Part shown: one piece after another, positions 9,370 to 18,345 of the stretch | How positions within the stretch are numbered: position 1 is the first letter of the stretch | Layout of the letters: every line of letters starts with the position of its first letter | NCBI GenBank assembly: GCA_025362195.1 | Contig: JANYHV010000423.1 | Coordinates: 1 to 39,281, forward strand | Direction of reading: 5' to 3' | From: Fimbriiglobus sp. | GTDB lineage: Bacteria > Planctomycetota > Planctomycetia > Gemmatales > Gemmataceae | DNA length: 39,281 nt | Program-made: the position numbers and the translations under genes | Notes under the pieces: model-generated | What the model saw: only the letters and a program-made list of their open reading frames with translations | Told to the model about the DNA's origin: nothing | Database searches by the model: none

Positions 9370-11661
9370 TTACCGCTTCATCAGCATTTCGTCGAGGTTG
9401 AGGACGACGTTGGCGACGACGGCCCAGGCGGCGGTGTCGGGGTCGGGGGTGCCGACGAGCGCGGTGGCGAGCTTGGCGTCGGCGGCGTACTTCGCCCTGG
9501 CCTTGGCGTGCAGGGCCAGCAACCGCGTCGCTTCGACAGCGCTCGGGGCGCGGCTCAGGGTCTGCACGGTCAACCACGCCAATTTGTCGCCAGGCTGCTT
9601 CGCCGCTTGCTTGCCGAGGGCGACGGCGGCCTCGACGTACACGGGGTCGTTGAGCGTCACGAGGGCTTGCAGCGGCGTGTTGCTCTTGCCGCGGCGGATG
9701 GTACACGATTCCCGGCTGGTCGCGTCGAAGGCCATCATCGACGGGTACGGGCTGGTCCGCCGCCACTCGGTGTACAATGCCCGGCGGTACTTGTCCTCGC
9801 CGGCACTCGTCTGCCAGTCGAGGTTGGTGCCGAAGGCCGCCGTCAGCCCGCTCGACGGTTGCGGCGGCTTCACGCTCTCCCCGTACATCTTGCGGCTCAG
9901 CAACCCGGACACGGCGAGGGCCTGGTCGCGGACCATCTCGGCCGTCAGGCGGACCCGCGGCCCCCGGCTGGCGAAGCGGTTCTCGGGGTCCAGCGCGAAC
10001 AGTTCCGGCGTCACCTTCGACGACTGTCGGTAGGCGGCGCTGGTCACGATCAACTTGACGAGCCGCTTCACGTCCCACTTCGTCTCGCGGAACTCGACAG
10101 CCAGCCAGTCGAGCAGCGCGGCGTTCACCGGCGGCTCCCCCTGCGCGCCGAACTCCTCGGACGTGCGGACCAGGCCGGCGTCGAACAGCATCTCCCAGTA
10201 CCGGTTCACGGCGACCCGGGCCGTCAGAGGGTTTTCCGGGGCGATCAGCCATTCGGCGAGCGTCAACCGGTTCAGCGGCTTGCCCTTCGGCAGCGGCGGG
10301 AACGCGGCCGGGGTTCCTTCGGTGACGACCGCGCCGAGGTCCATGAAACTACCGCGGTACTGTAACTTCGTGACGCGGCGGTCCTTCGCCTGCAGGTCTT
10401 GCATGACGGGGACGGTGGTCGGGGCGCGGTGCTTCGCCCCTTCGGCGCGGGCCGTGTCGGCCTTCAATTTGAGCGACGCCTGGACGCGCGGGTCTTGCAG
10501 GGGCATCAGCTTGTCGAGCTTCGCCGCCTTCGCCTCCAACTCGGCCCGCTTGGCCTTCAAGGCCGGGGTGTCGCCGACGGGGAGCGTCGGGGTTTCGTCG
10601 GACCGGTCGGCGTCGGCGGTGTTGTTGAAGAAGGCGAACAGGGCGAAGTATTCCGTCTGCGTGATCGGGTCGTACTTGTGCGTGTGGCACTGCGCGCAGG
10701 CCAGCGACGTGCCCATCCAGACGGTCAGCGTCGTGTTCACGCGGTCCACCACGGCGACGTTGCGGAACTCCTCGTCGCTCGTGCCGCCTTCGTTGTTGGT
10801 CATCGTGTTGCGGTGGAACGCCGTGGCGACCCGCTGCTCGTCGGTCGCGTCGGGCAGCAGGTCGCCGGCGAGTTGTTCGACGGTGAAGCGGTCGAACGGC
10901 AGGTTGCGGTTGTACGCGCGGACGACCCAGTCGCGGTACGCCCAGATGGTCCGCCGCGGGTCGTCGGCGTACCCGGCGCTGTCGGCGTACCGGGCCAGGT
11001 CGAGCCACTGCCGCGCCCAGTGTTCGCCGTAGGCGGGGCTGGCCAGCAGGTGATCGACGAGCTTCTCGTAGGCGTCCGGCGCGGCGTCTTTGGCGAAGGC
11101 TTCGACCTCGGCCGGCGTCGGCGGCAGTCCGGTCACGTCGAGCGTCACGCGGCGGACCAGCGTCGCCCGGTCGGCCTCGGGTTGCGGGGCCAGCTTCAGC
11201 GCTTCGAGCTTGGCCAGCACGAAGCGGTCGATGGGGTTTCGCGCCCACGCGGCGTTCTTGACCGCCGGCAGGTCGGGCCGCGTGGGCGCGGTGTACGACC
11301 AGTGCCCGGCGTACTTCGCCCCCTGCTCGATCCACCGGGTCATCACGTCCCGGTCGGCCGGGGTCAGGGTCTTGCCGGTCCGCGGCGGCGGCATCACGAC
11401 GGCCTTGTCCTTCGACAGGACGCGCTCGATGATCGCACTCTCGCCCGGCTTGCCGGGGACGAACGCCTCGCCCTCGACGGCCCCTTCGCGGGTGTCGAGC
11501 CGCAGGCCGGACTTCCGCTGCTGTTCGTCCGGCCCGTGGCAGGCGACGCACTTGTCGAACAGGATCGGCCGCACGTCCCGGTTGAAGTCCACCTTCGCCG
11601 GTTCGCCGGCGGTAGCGGGGGGCGCGAACAGAGTGGCGAGGAGCATCAGGCGGAAGCGCAT
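9370..11661 (-). CDS. PSCyt1/DUF1549/DUF1553 planctomycete cytochrome-type protein
   Basis: Signal peptide MRFRLMLLATLFAPPATA; VDFNRDVRPILFDKCVACHGPDEQQRKSGLRLD (heme CxxCH); RNPIDRFVLAKLEALKLAPQPEADRATLVRRVTLDVTGLPPTPAEVEAF (DUF1549); LAEWLIAPENPLTARVAVNRYWEMLFDAGLVRTSEEFGAQGEPP (DUF1553). Confidence 0.9.
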   Translation of the reverse strand: MRFRLMLLATLFAPPATAGEPAKVDFNRDVRPILFDKCVACHGPDEQQRKSGLRLDTREGAVEGEAFVPGKPGESAIIERVLSKDKAVVMPPPRTGKTLTPADRDVMTRWIEQGAKYAGHWSYTAPTRPDLPAVKNAAWARNPIDRFVLAKLEALKLAPQPEADRATLVRRVTLDVTGLPPTPAEVEAFAKDAAPDAYEKLVDHLLASPAYGEHWARQWLDLARYADSAGYADDPRRTIWAYRDWVVRAYNRNLPFDRFTVEQLAGDLLPDATDEQRVATAFHRNTMTNNEGGTSDEEFRNVAVVDRVNTTLTVWMGTSLACAQCHTHKYDPITQTEYFALFAFFNNTADADRSDETPTLPVGDTPALKAKRAELEAKAAKLDKLMPLQDPRVQASLKLKADTARAEGAKHRAPTTVPVMQDLQAKDRRVTKLQYRGSFMDLGAVVTEGTPAAFPPLPKGKPLNRLTLAEWLIAPENPLTARVAVNRYWEMLFDAGLVRTSEEFGAQGEPPVNAALLDWLAVEFRETKWDVKRLVKLIVTSAAYRQSSKVTPELFALDPENRFASRGPRVRLTAEMVRDQALAVSGLLSRKMYGESVKPPQPSSGLTAAFGTNLDWQTSAGEDKYRRALYTEWRRTSPYPSMMAFDATSRESCTIRRGKSNTPLQALVTLNDPVYVEAAVALGKQAAKQPGDKLAWLTVQTLSRAPSAVEATRLLALHAKARAKYAADAKLATALVGTPDPDTAAWAVVANVVLNLDEMLMKR

Positions 11662-11826
11662 CGGCGGCACCAGCGGAGAAGCGGCGTGGGCGGGAACACT
11701 ATCATGACGTGTGCCGGCGGGGAGTGCAAGCGCCCGCGATTTTTTGCAACTCTCCGCCCGGCCGGAACCGCCGTCCGACGCGGCAGATAGAATGTCCGCA
11801 CCCGAACCCCTGGACCGCGACCGCCC

Positions 11827-12735
11827 ATGCCGAACGACTTCTACGAAACGCTCGGCGTGAGCCGCACCGCCACGGCCGACGAGGTCAAGAAAGCCTACCG
11901 CAAGCTCGCGGCCAAGCACCACCCCGACCGCAACCCCGGGGACAAGGACGCGGAGGGCAAGTTCAAGGAAGTCTCCGCCGCCTACGAAGTCCTGTCCGAC
12001 GCGACCAAGCGCGAGCGGTACGACCAGTACGGGCACGCCGGAACGTCCGGGCCGGGCGGCGGTCCCGGCGGCCGCGGCTTCCCCGGCGGGGGGTTCGGCG
12101 GCGGCCCCCAGATGGACCCGGAGATGGCCGAGGAACTGTTCCGCAACGTCTTCGGCGGCGGGGCCAGTAGCGGCGGCGGGTTCGGCGACATCTTCGGCGG
12201 CGGCCGCGGCCCCAAGAAGCGCAAGCACGCCCCGCCGCCCGACATCGAGACCGAAGTCACCGTCCCCTTCCACGTCGCGTGCAACGGCGGGTCGGTGAGC
12301 ATCAACGTCGGCGGCCGCGGCATCGAGGTCAAAGTCCCGGCCGGCATCGAAGAGGGCAAGCGGCTCCGCGTCCCCGCCGCCGCGACCGGCTCGTCCGACG
12401 TGCTGCTGAAAGTCCGCGTCGCCCCGCACCCGTACTTCAAGCGCGACGGCAACGACCTGCTCCTGGAAGTGCCGATCAGCGTGTTCGAGGCGACCCTCGG
12501 CGGCAAGGTCGATGTGCCGACCCTGGCCGGCGAGAGCCTGACCGTCCGCGTCCCCCCCGGCACGAGTTCCGGGGCGCGGATCCGCCTCCGCGGCAAGGGC
12601 GTCGTCGGCGGCGACCAGTACCTGACGATCAAGATCGTGCCCCCGGCGAACCTCGACGACGAGACCCGCGAACACCTCGCCAAACTCGCCGAAGCCGCGA
12701 ACTTCGACGCGCGGGCGGATGTCCCGTGGGCGTGA
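11827..12735 (+). CDS. DnaJ-class chaperone, CbpA-like (J-domain plus C-terminal domains, no zinc finger)
   Basis: [39 protein letters not shown] with HPD, Gly-rich linker and DnaJ C-terminal domain. No CxxCxGxG repeats. Confidence 0.9.
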   Translation: MPNDFYETLGVSRTATADEVKKAYRKLAAKHHPDRNPGDKDAEGKFKEVSAAYEVLSDATKRERYDQYGHAGTSGPGGGPGGRGFPGGGFGGGPQMDPEMAEELFRNVFGGGASSGGGFGDIFGGGRGPKKRKHAPPPDIETEVTVPFHVACNGGSVSINVGGRGIEVKVPAGIEEGKRLRVPAAATGSSDVLLKVRVAPHPYFKRDGNDLLLEVPISVFEATLGGKVDVPTLAGESLTVRVPPGTSSGARIRLRGKGVVGGDQYLTIKIVPPANLDDETREHLAKLAEAANFDARADVPWA

Positions 12736-12766
12736 GTCGAGTCAACTGCTCGCAGGGTAACGCGGC

Positions 12767-13267
12767 ATGGCGATGTTCGTCCACCTGACCCCGGAGTCGA
12801 AAGTCGCCGTGATTCGCCGGAACGGCATCCGCCGTGACCGCCGGGCCGTGGGTGACTTTCCCGGCGGCGTCTTCGCGGTTCCGGTCACGCGGAACTTCTC
12901 CGTATCGCACCAGTGGTTGCGCGAGTTGAAACGACGCAATCCCGGCGCGATGGCCGGGGTCTACTTCCGCGTCCCCGACGCCGAACAAGTCTGGGTCGGG
13001 CACTACCGTAAAAATCACCGCTGGATGACGGCGGCCGAAGCGGTCGGCGAATTCGACACGGCCGCGGACGCCCAGGGGTGGGAGGTCATCATCCCCCGGC
13101 GGATCGAAGCGGGCGAGTTGCACCGCGTCCGGACCTTGCCGCAAGTCGTCGGCTGGCGGTTCTCGCCCGACGCCAAGGGCAAGCCGCCGTTCTGCACGTG
13201 CAAGTTTTGCAACCGGGGCGAATACGGCATCCGCCGGATGCGGGAGCGCCTGGGGGCACCCGACTAG
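12767..13267 (+). CDS. Hypothetical protein, possible ADP-ribosyltransferase-like fold
   Basis: MAMFVHLTPESKVAVIRRNGIR...GVFAVPVTRNF...GVYFRVPDAEQVWVGHY...GWEVIIPRRIEAGELHRV; C-terminal CTCKFC motif. Coding plausible; function tentative. Confidence 0.6.
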   Translation: MAMFVHLTPESKVAVIRRNGIRRDRRAVGDFPGGVFAVPVTRNFSVSHQWLRELKRRNPGAMAGVYFRVPDAEQVWVGHYRKNHRWMTAAEAVGEFDTAADAQGWEVIIPRRIEAGELHRVRTLPQVVGWRFSPDAKGKPPFCTCKFCNRGEYGIRRMRERLGAPD

Positions 13268-13431
13268 TCAGGCTCCGCCACAGTCGGCTATCCTCGACCC
13301 GTGCGTGGCACCGGACACCCAACCACGCGTTGAACGGTCGGCGGGGGCAGGTAGGCTTTCAGAAGTGTGAAGTTCACTCGGCTCTCGCCGCGGCTGAGCG
13401 GGGTCGTTCGGCGGCAGGAGGTCCTTGAAGC

Positions 13432-13851
13432 ATGAGGTCATTGTTGCGGCAGTTGCGGGACGCGTTCCCGGAGGCACCGCTGCCGCCGCGGCCCATCACC
13501 GCGCATCGATGCCTGGAGTGCGACGAGGCCGACGAGTTGTTGGGGGGGCGGCCGTGGCCGGAGGTGGCCGCCGGCTTCCCGAACGAGTGCGACCACGCGT
13601 TCCCACTGCTCACCCCGGCCGCCCAACGGTATTACCTGCCGGCGTTCATGCTGTCGGCGTTCGGGTCGAACGGCATGCAGGTCGATTCGCTGGAGTCTGC
13701 GCTGACCGGCGGCGAGTTCGCCCCGATGTCTTTCACCCCGTCGCAGCGGGCTGCGGTCGGGCGGTGGGTGGTCGAGTACTGGGGCAGTTGGATGGGGTGG
13801 GAGGAGCCGCCCCCGCAGGTCGCCACGTGGTGGGCGGAGGCGGCGGGATAA
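13432..13851 (+). CDS. DUF6714-like protein
   Basis: HRCLECDEADELLGGRPWPEV...FPLLTPAAQRYYLPAFMLSAF resembles the DUF6714 pattern from memory. Confidence 0.6.
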   Translation: MRSLLRQLRDAFPEAPLPPRPITAHRCLECDEADELLGGRPWPEVAAGFPNECDHAFPLLTPAAQRYYLPAFMLSAFGSNGMQVDSLESALTGGEFAPMSFTPSQRAAVGRWVVEYWGSWMGWEEPPPQVATWWAEAAG

Positions 13852-13980
13852 AGGCACGCCGAACCAGGCTCTGCAGCCGACGGCGGGCGAAATGTCGGCT
13901 TCTCGTGCGTTATTTCCGCTTTAACGGCTGTCGCACCCGAGCGGGGTCGATCGACTCGACAAAATGAACAGACCTTACCC

Positions 13981-14830
13981 GAGGCCCAACGCGATGAAGC
14001 CGACCTGACGCTCGACGAGTTCAACCTGAAGGAGGCAGCCCGGGGAAACGGACCGGGCCGGCCGGGTGCCGGGAGGTCGTGCCCCGCGTCCGGGCGGCCC
14101 TCGATGTCTCGGAACGCAGAGCGTGCCGCGCCTTGGGGTTCATCGCTCGTGCGTTCGGTACGACCCGGCGGCCGACGCCGACGAGGAGGCGCTGACGACG
14201 CGTGTCCGGGAACTGGCCCGGGCCGACCTCCGCCACGGGGACTGGCGGGCTGCGGCCTTGCTGCGGGCTGAGGGGCTGAACGTGCCGCGGCGTCAGCAGA
14301 AGTCGCGGCCGTTGGGGTTGAGCGAGGGGGACTCAGTGCCGGCGTGCGGGCCGGAGGAACGAGGTGTCGAGCGACGACTTTGCGTTCGACCAGTCGGCCG
14401 ATGGTCGGCCACGGAAGGTGCTGCCGGTAGTGGACGAGTCCACGCGGGAATGCCTGGCGTTGAAGTGGGGTGGTCGATGACGGCGGCGGACGTGGTGAAA
14501 ACGCTGACGGGCTTGTAGGCCGCGCGGGTGCGGGCTGTCGGACTTGCGGAGCGACAACGGGCCGGAGTTCATCGCGGCGGCGGTCCGGGGTTGGGTGGGA
14601 GGCGGAGGCGGGCGTGGCGACGTCGTCCGTCGAGCCGGCCAGCCCGGACGAGAACGCGTCCGGTGAGCCGTTCGACAGCCGGCTGCGGGACGAGTCGCTG
14701 AGCCGGGAAGTGTTCGGGGTATTCGATGGAGGCGGAGGTGATCTCGGCGGACCACCGGCGTGCGGACCACCACGGCCGGCCGCACAGTTCGCTGGGGTCC
14801 GTAGCCCCGACGGCGACTGCCGGCGGACCA
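13981..14830 (+). pseudogene. Decayed IS3-family insertion sequence (OrfA tail plus OrfB/rve transposase), several frameshifts and internal deletion
   Basis: Frame-switching fragments in the correct order: LTLDEFNLKEAARGN; VPRVRAALDVSERRACRALG; DADEEALTTRVRELAR...RAAALLRAEG; LNVPRRQQKSRPLGLSEGDSV; SSDDFAFDQSADGRPRKVLPVVDESTRECLALKWGGR; LRSDNGPEFIAAAVRGWV; EPASPDENASGEPFDSRLRDESLSREVFG; MEAEVISADHRRADHHGRPHSSLGSVAP. Confidence 0.85.
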
Positions 14831-14834
14831 GGCT

Positions 14835-15150
14835 CCGCTCGGCCCGCACGCCGCCTTCATCAAGTGCCGCAAGTCCGCCCGGCAACCGATCCCCGCCAAG
14901 GCGGCGGGCATCCCCCGAACGGTCCCCGGCCCGGACGGGGAACTCGTGACCGATTTCCACGCGCTCCGGGCGACCTTCATCACCATGCTCGACGCCCTGA
15001 ACATCGGCCTGAAAGCCCGGATGACCCTGGCCCGCCACTCCGACCGCCGGTTGACGATGAACAGTTACTCTGCGGCCGACGCCGGGGTGATCGACGGGGC
15101 CGCCGGACTGATGCCGTCCCTCGCCCCGACGCGATCGAATCCGGGAACTC
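14835..15150 (+). pseudogene. C-terminal remnant of a phage-type tyrosine integrase
   Basis: PHAAFIKCRKSARQPIPAKAAGIPRTVPGPDGELVTDFHALRATFITMLDALNIGLKARMTLARHSDRRLTMNSYSAAD keeps HxLR, ARHS and the Tyr nucleophile. No N-terminal SAM-like/core portion upstream. Confidence 0.75.
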
Positions 15151-15285
15151 CCAGCACCCCCGCCGGGGCCGATTGCTTTCCCCTGCATTCTCCCGGGCTT
15201 TCCCCCGCGCCTGGTAAACCGTGCGGAAGTATGACGACGCCTGACGAAACGTCTGTGAATCGGCCGGTCGAGGTGTCAACGACGC

Positions 15286-15307
15286 AACCCCTTGATTTCA
15301 AGGGGTT
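15286..15307. repeat. Perfect short inverted repeat near tRNA-Thr
   Basis: AACCCCTTG-ATTT-CAAGGGGTT, 9-bp stem and 4-nt loop, between integrase remnant and tRNA-Thr. Confidence 0.6.
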
Positions 15308-15357
15308 TGACGACGATTGCGGACGCATGAGGGCGAGTGACGACGGAGAGTTGAAAG

Positions 15358-15429
15358 AGCCGCTTCAGGGATTCGGACCCTGGACCCCCGCTTTACGAAA
15401 GCGGTGCTCTACCACTGAGCTAAAGCGGC
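15358..15429 (-). tRNA. tRNA-Thr(CGT)
   Basis: Reverse complement GCCGCTTTAGCTCAGTGGTAGAGCACCGCTTTCGTAAAGCGGGGGTCCAGGGTCCGAATCCCTGAAGCGGCT folds as a cloverleaf: acceptor GCCGCTT/AAGCGGC, D-arm, anticodon loop TTCGTAA, T-arm. Confidence 0.93.
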
Positions 15430-15649
15430 ATCATCGAGAATCGTAGCATTCGGCCCCAGTCCGGTTTCATCCCACGCCCTGCAAACCAGTCGCTGCAACT
15501 TGCCCTGGCAACCGTCTCGGATACACAGCTTATCCCCTCGCGTGGGGACTGTCCAGGCGGATCGACTCCGCGTGAGCGCAAAGGGATTTTGGCAGGTCAG
15601 GCGGGGAGTGGATCGGCGGATCGCCGCCCGGAGTCCGCGAGTCACCGGG

Positions 15650-16990
15650 TCACTCGGCCGGCGGTAGGCGGCGGCGGGCGGTCTCGGCCATCCGCTTGGC
15701 GATGGTCGCTTCAAAGCCGCGGTCGGTGGGCGTGTAGTACACCGCGTCCGTCGGCACGTACTCTTGCTCGACCCAACCGCCGGCGTGGTCGTGCGGGTAC
15801 TGGTAGCCCGTGCCGTGCCCGAGCGCCTTCGACCCCGAGTAGTGGCCGTCGCGCAGGTGCGGCGGGACCGGCAGCGTCCGGCCGTCGCGCACGTCCTTGA
15901 GCGCCGCGCCGATTGCGACCGTCGAGGCGTTCGACTTCGGCGCGGTCCCCAGGTACGTCACCGCCTGGGCGAGGTTCAACTGGCACTCGGGCAGGCCGAC
16001 CCGCTCGACCGCGTCCCAGGCCGCATTGGCGATCATGAGCGCCTGCGGCTCGGCATTCCCCACGTCTTCCGACGCGAAGATCACCAGCCGGCGGGCGATG
16101 AACCGCACGTCCTCGCCGCCTTCGAGCATCCGCGCCAGCCAATAAATCGCCGCTTGCGGGTCGCTGCCGCGCAGGGATTTGATGAACGCACTGGCGAGAT
16201 CGTAGTGCGAGTCGCCCGTCGGGTCGAAGTCTTGCACCTTGCGTTGGATCGTGTCCTGGGCGAGGGCCAAGTCGAAGACGACGGGCGTCGCGGGGTCGAA
16301 GCCGGTCGCGGCCGTCATCGACTCGATGCCGATCTCGACGGCGGTCAAGGCCCGCCGCGCGTCGCCGTCGCAAATCTCGCAGAGGAACGCGACGGCTTCG
16401 TCGGTGACGGTCACGTTCCAGCGGCCGAAGCCGCGCACCGGGTCCGCGACCGCGCGCTCGATCAGCGCGCGGACGTTCGCGCGGGTCAGCGGCTCGAAGG
16501 TGAAAATTTGGCTGCGGCTGAGCAGCGGCGTGTTGATGCTGAAGAACGGGTTCTGCGTGGTCGCCCCGATCAGAATGATCACGCCGTCCTCGACGTCGGG
16601 CAGCAGTGTGTCCTGTTGGGCCTTGTTGAAGCGGTGAATTTCGTCGAGGAACAGGATCGTCCGCGTGCCGTGGTCTTCGAGCTTCTGCCGCGCCTCGGCG
16701 AGCAGTTCGCGCACGTCCTTGGTGTTCGCCGACACGGCGTTGAGAGGTTTGAACGCACTCTTGGTGTGCCCGGCGATGACGTGCGCGAGGGCGGTCTTGC
16801 CGCACCCCGGCGGGCCGTAGAAAATCAGCGACGTGAGCCGGTCGGCAATGAGCATCCGCCGCAGGAGCTTGCCCTCCCCGAGGAAGTGGTCCTGCCCGAC
16901 GTACTCGTCAAGGGTCCGCGGCCGCATCCGCGCCGCGAGCGGCCGCGCGGCGTCGCGGTTCGAGGCCCGTTCAGTGGCGAATAGGTCCAT
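15650..16990 (-). CDS. rarA: Replication-associated recombination protein A (RarA/MgsA) AAA+ ATPase
   Basis: MRPRTLDEYVGQDHFLGEGKLLRRML; FYGPPGCGKTALAHVIA Walker A; ILFLDEIHRFNKAQQDTLLPDVEDG Walker B; IGATTQNPFFSINTPLLSRS. Confidence 0.95.
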   Translation of the reverse strand: MDLFATERASNRDAARPLAARMRPRTLDEYVGQDHFLGEGKLLRRMLIADRLTSLIFYGPPGCGKTALAHVIAGHTKSAFKPLNAVSANTKDVRELLAEARQKLEDHGTRTILFLDEIHRFNKAQQDTLLPDVEDGVIILIGATTQNPFFSINTPLLSRSQIFTFEPLTRANVRALIERAVADPVRGFGRWNVTVTDEAVAFLCEICDGDARRALTAVEIGIESMTAATGFDPATPVVFDLALAQDTIQRKVQDFDPTGDSHYDLASAFIKSLRGSDPQAAIYWLARMLEGGEDVRFIARRLVIFASEDVGNAEPQALMIANAAWDAVERVGLPECQLNLAQAVTYLGTAPKSNASTVAIGAALKDVRDGRTLPVPPHLRDGHYSGSKALGHGTGYQYPHDHAGGWVEQEYVPTDAVYYTPTDRGFEATIAKRMAETARRRLPPAE

Positions 16991-17060
16991 GCGCGACGCC
17001 TCCCATGCGTGCCGGGAACATCGACATTCTACCGAAGGCGTCCAGGAAAGGCGGTGACTC

Positions 17061-18104
17061 GTGATCACGACATGGGCTTTAGGGCCACTGGTGTACGACC
17101 CCGGCAATCAGCAATGGCTGGCCTTTGTCCGCCTACCGTTGTTCGAGCTGCCCCCACCCTGCGATTCGCCCCCCACCGAAACGGTGGACGAAATCTGGAC
17201 GCAGATCGACGCTTGGTCCCGCGAACTGGAGCAGTCCTACGTGCCGCCGCCTCGCACGGCCCAAGAGGACTTCGACGACTGGGACTTCCCCGGCCGCCCG
17301 AGCCGCCGCGAGCTGCGCGAGTGTGGCTTGGGCCACTGGCTCGACAAACTCGAACGCTTGAAGCGGGAGGGGGGCTTGACCTGCGTGATACTCACAACCG
17401 ATGACGCAGACCCGCCGCGACCGATCCAGGAGGCGACGGTCCGGCACCTGATGGCGAACGAGTCCGCCATCCACGACGCGGTGTTTGCCGCCCTGACGAG
17501 ATTGAGCGCGGATTCCGGACCCGACGCGGAGGCGGTATCACGGGCCAGAGTCGGGACGATCACCGTCCACAACGACGGCCTCGACGGCCTCGCCCCGATC
17601 GTCTTCAGCATCGACTGCGAGTGGGGACAGGAGCACGGCGTCGAAGTCGCCTACCACCCGCGGATCGGGGCCGAGTGGGCGACGAGTTGCGAAAGCAACC
17701 TCGCCGCAGCCCTCCCCGAGCCTCCGCCGCCGACCCCCGCCGAGGAGCTAGCGGCGGCAATCATCGCCGGCGACGAAGGGCGAATTCGGGCACTGCTGGC
17801 CGAAGGGGTGCGGGCTCACGGCAGTTCGCTTTATTACGCAATTCATGAGCTTCATGTCGAGATGGTGCGGCAACTCTTGGCTGCCGGGGCGGACCCGAAC
17901 CATCGGGATGTCTACGAGGGCAATCCCCTCGCAGCGGCGCGGCGGGCCCTCGCACACGGGACGATGACAGTATCGCGGCGGGTGCCGTGGTGGGCGAGGG
18001 TGTTGGCATTCGCGCTGAAGTTCGTCTACGCCGGGGAGGTCCGCCGCGAGGGACGCAAAGGGCGGGCCGTCCTCCGGCTGCTGACCGACGCGGGGGCGAA
18101 GTAG
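17061..18104 (+). CDS. DUF6985-like domain plus ankyrin repeats
   Basis: IQEATVRHLMANESAIHDAVFAALTRL...ITVHNDGLDGLAPIVFSIDCEWGQEHGVEVAYHPR resembles DUF6985; C-terminus ELAAAIIAGDEGRIRALLAEGVRAHGSSLYYAIHELHVEMVRQLLAAGADPNHRD is ankyrin-like. Confidence 0.65.
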   Translation: MITTWALGPLVYDPGNQQWLAFVRLPLFELPPPCDSPPTETVDEIWTQIDAWSRELEQSYVPPPRTAQEDFDDWDFPGRPSRRELRECGLGHWLDKLERLKREGGLTCVILTTDDADPPRPIQEATVRHLMANESAIHDAVFAALTRLSADSGPDAEAVSRARVGTITVHNDGLDGLAPIVFSIDCEWGQEHGVEVAYHPRIGAEWATSCESNLAAALPEPPPPTPAEELAAAIIAGDEGRIRALLAEGVRAHGSSLYYAIHELHVEMVRQLLAAGADPNHRDVYEGNPLAAARRALAHGTMTVSRRVPWWARVLAFALKFVYAGEVRREGRKGRAVLRLLTDAGAK

Positions 18105-18107
18105 CTT

Positions 18108-18326
18108 TCAAAACTCGATTACTTGGAGTGAGCCTACATTGGCCTGCTGGTGACCGCCGTCAACAGCCCGCTCAGTCTGCGACTCGATCCAGAGTTCGGC
18201 GGCCTCGCGGATATTGGCGAGCGCTTCCTGCAACGTTTCGCCCTCGGAGAAGCAGCCCGGCATCGCGGGAACACTCACCGAGTAGCCCCCGACGGCCTCG
18301 GGCGTAACTAGCACTTTCAGCTTCAT
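18108..18326 (-). CDS. HicB-like antitoxin (UPF0150) family protein
   Basis: MKLKVLVTPEAVGGYSVSVPAMPGCFSEGETLQEALANIREAAELWIES is the canonical HicB N-terminal pattern. Confidence 0.85.
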   Translation of the reverse strand: MKLKVLVTPEAVGGYSVSVPAMPGCFSEGETLQEALANIREAAELWIESQTERAVDGGHQQANVGSLQVIEF

Positions 18327-18345
18327 CTTTGGCTCCTGTATGAGT

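Noticed and set aside
13632-15188. 518-aa minus-strand ORF over the IS/integrase patch
   Set aside because: Pro/Ser/Arg-rich, no motif, antisense to recognisable transposase and integrase fragments.
15447-15649. Possible ncRNA or extra tRNA between tRNA-Thr and rarA
   Set aside because: No cloverleaf or recognisable conserved RNA structure could be assembled by eye.
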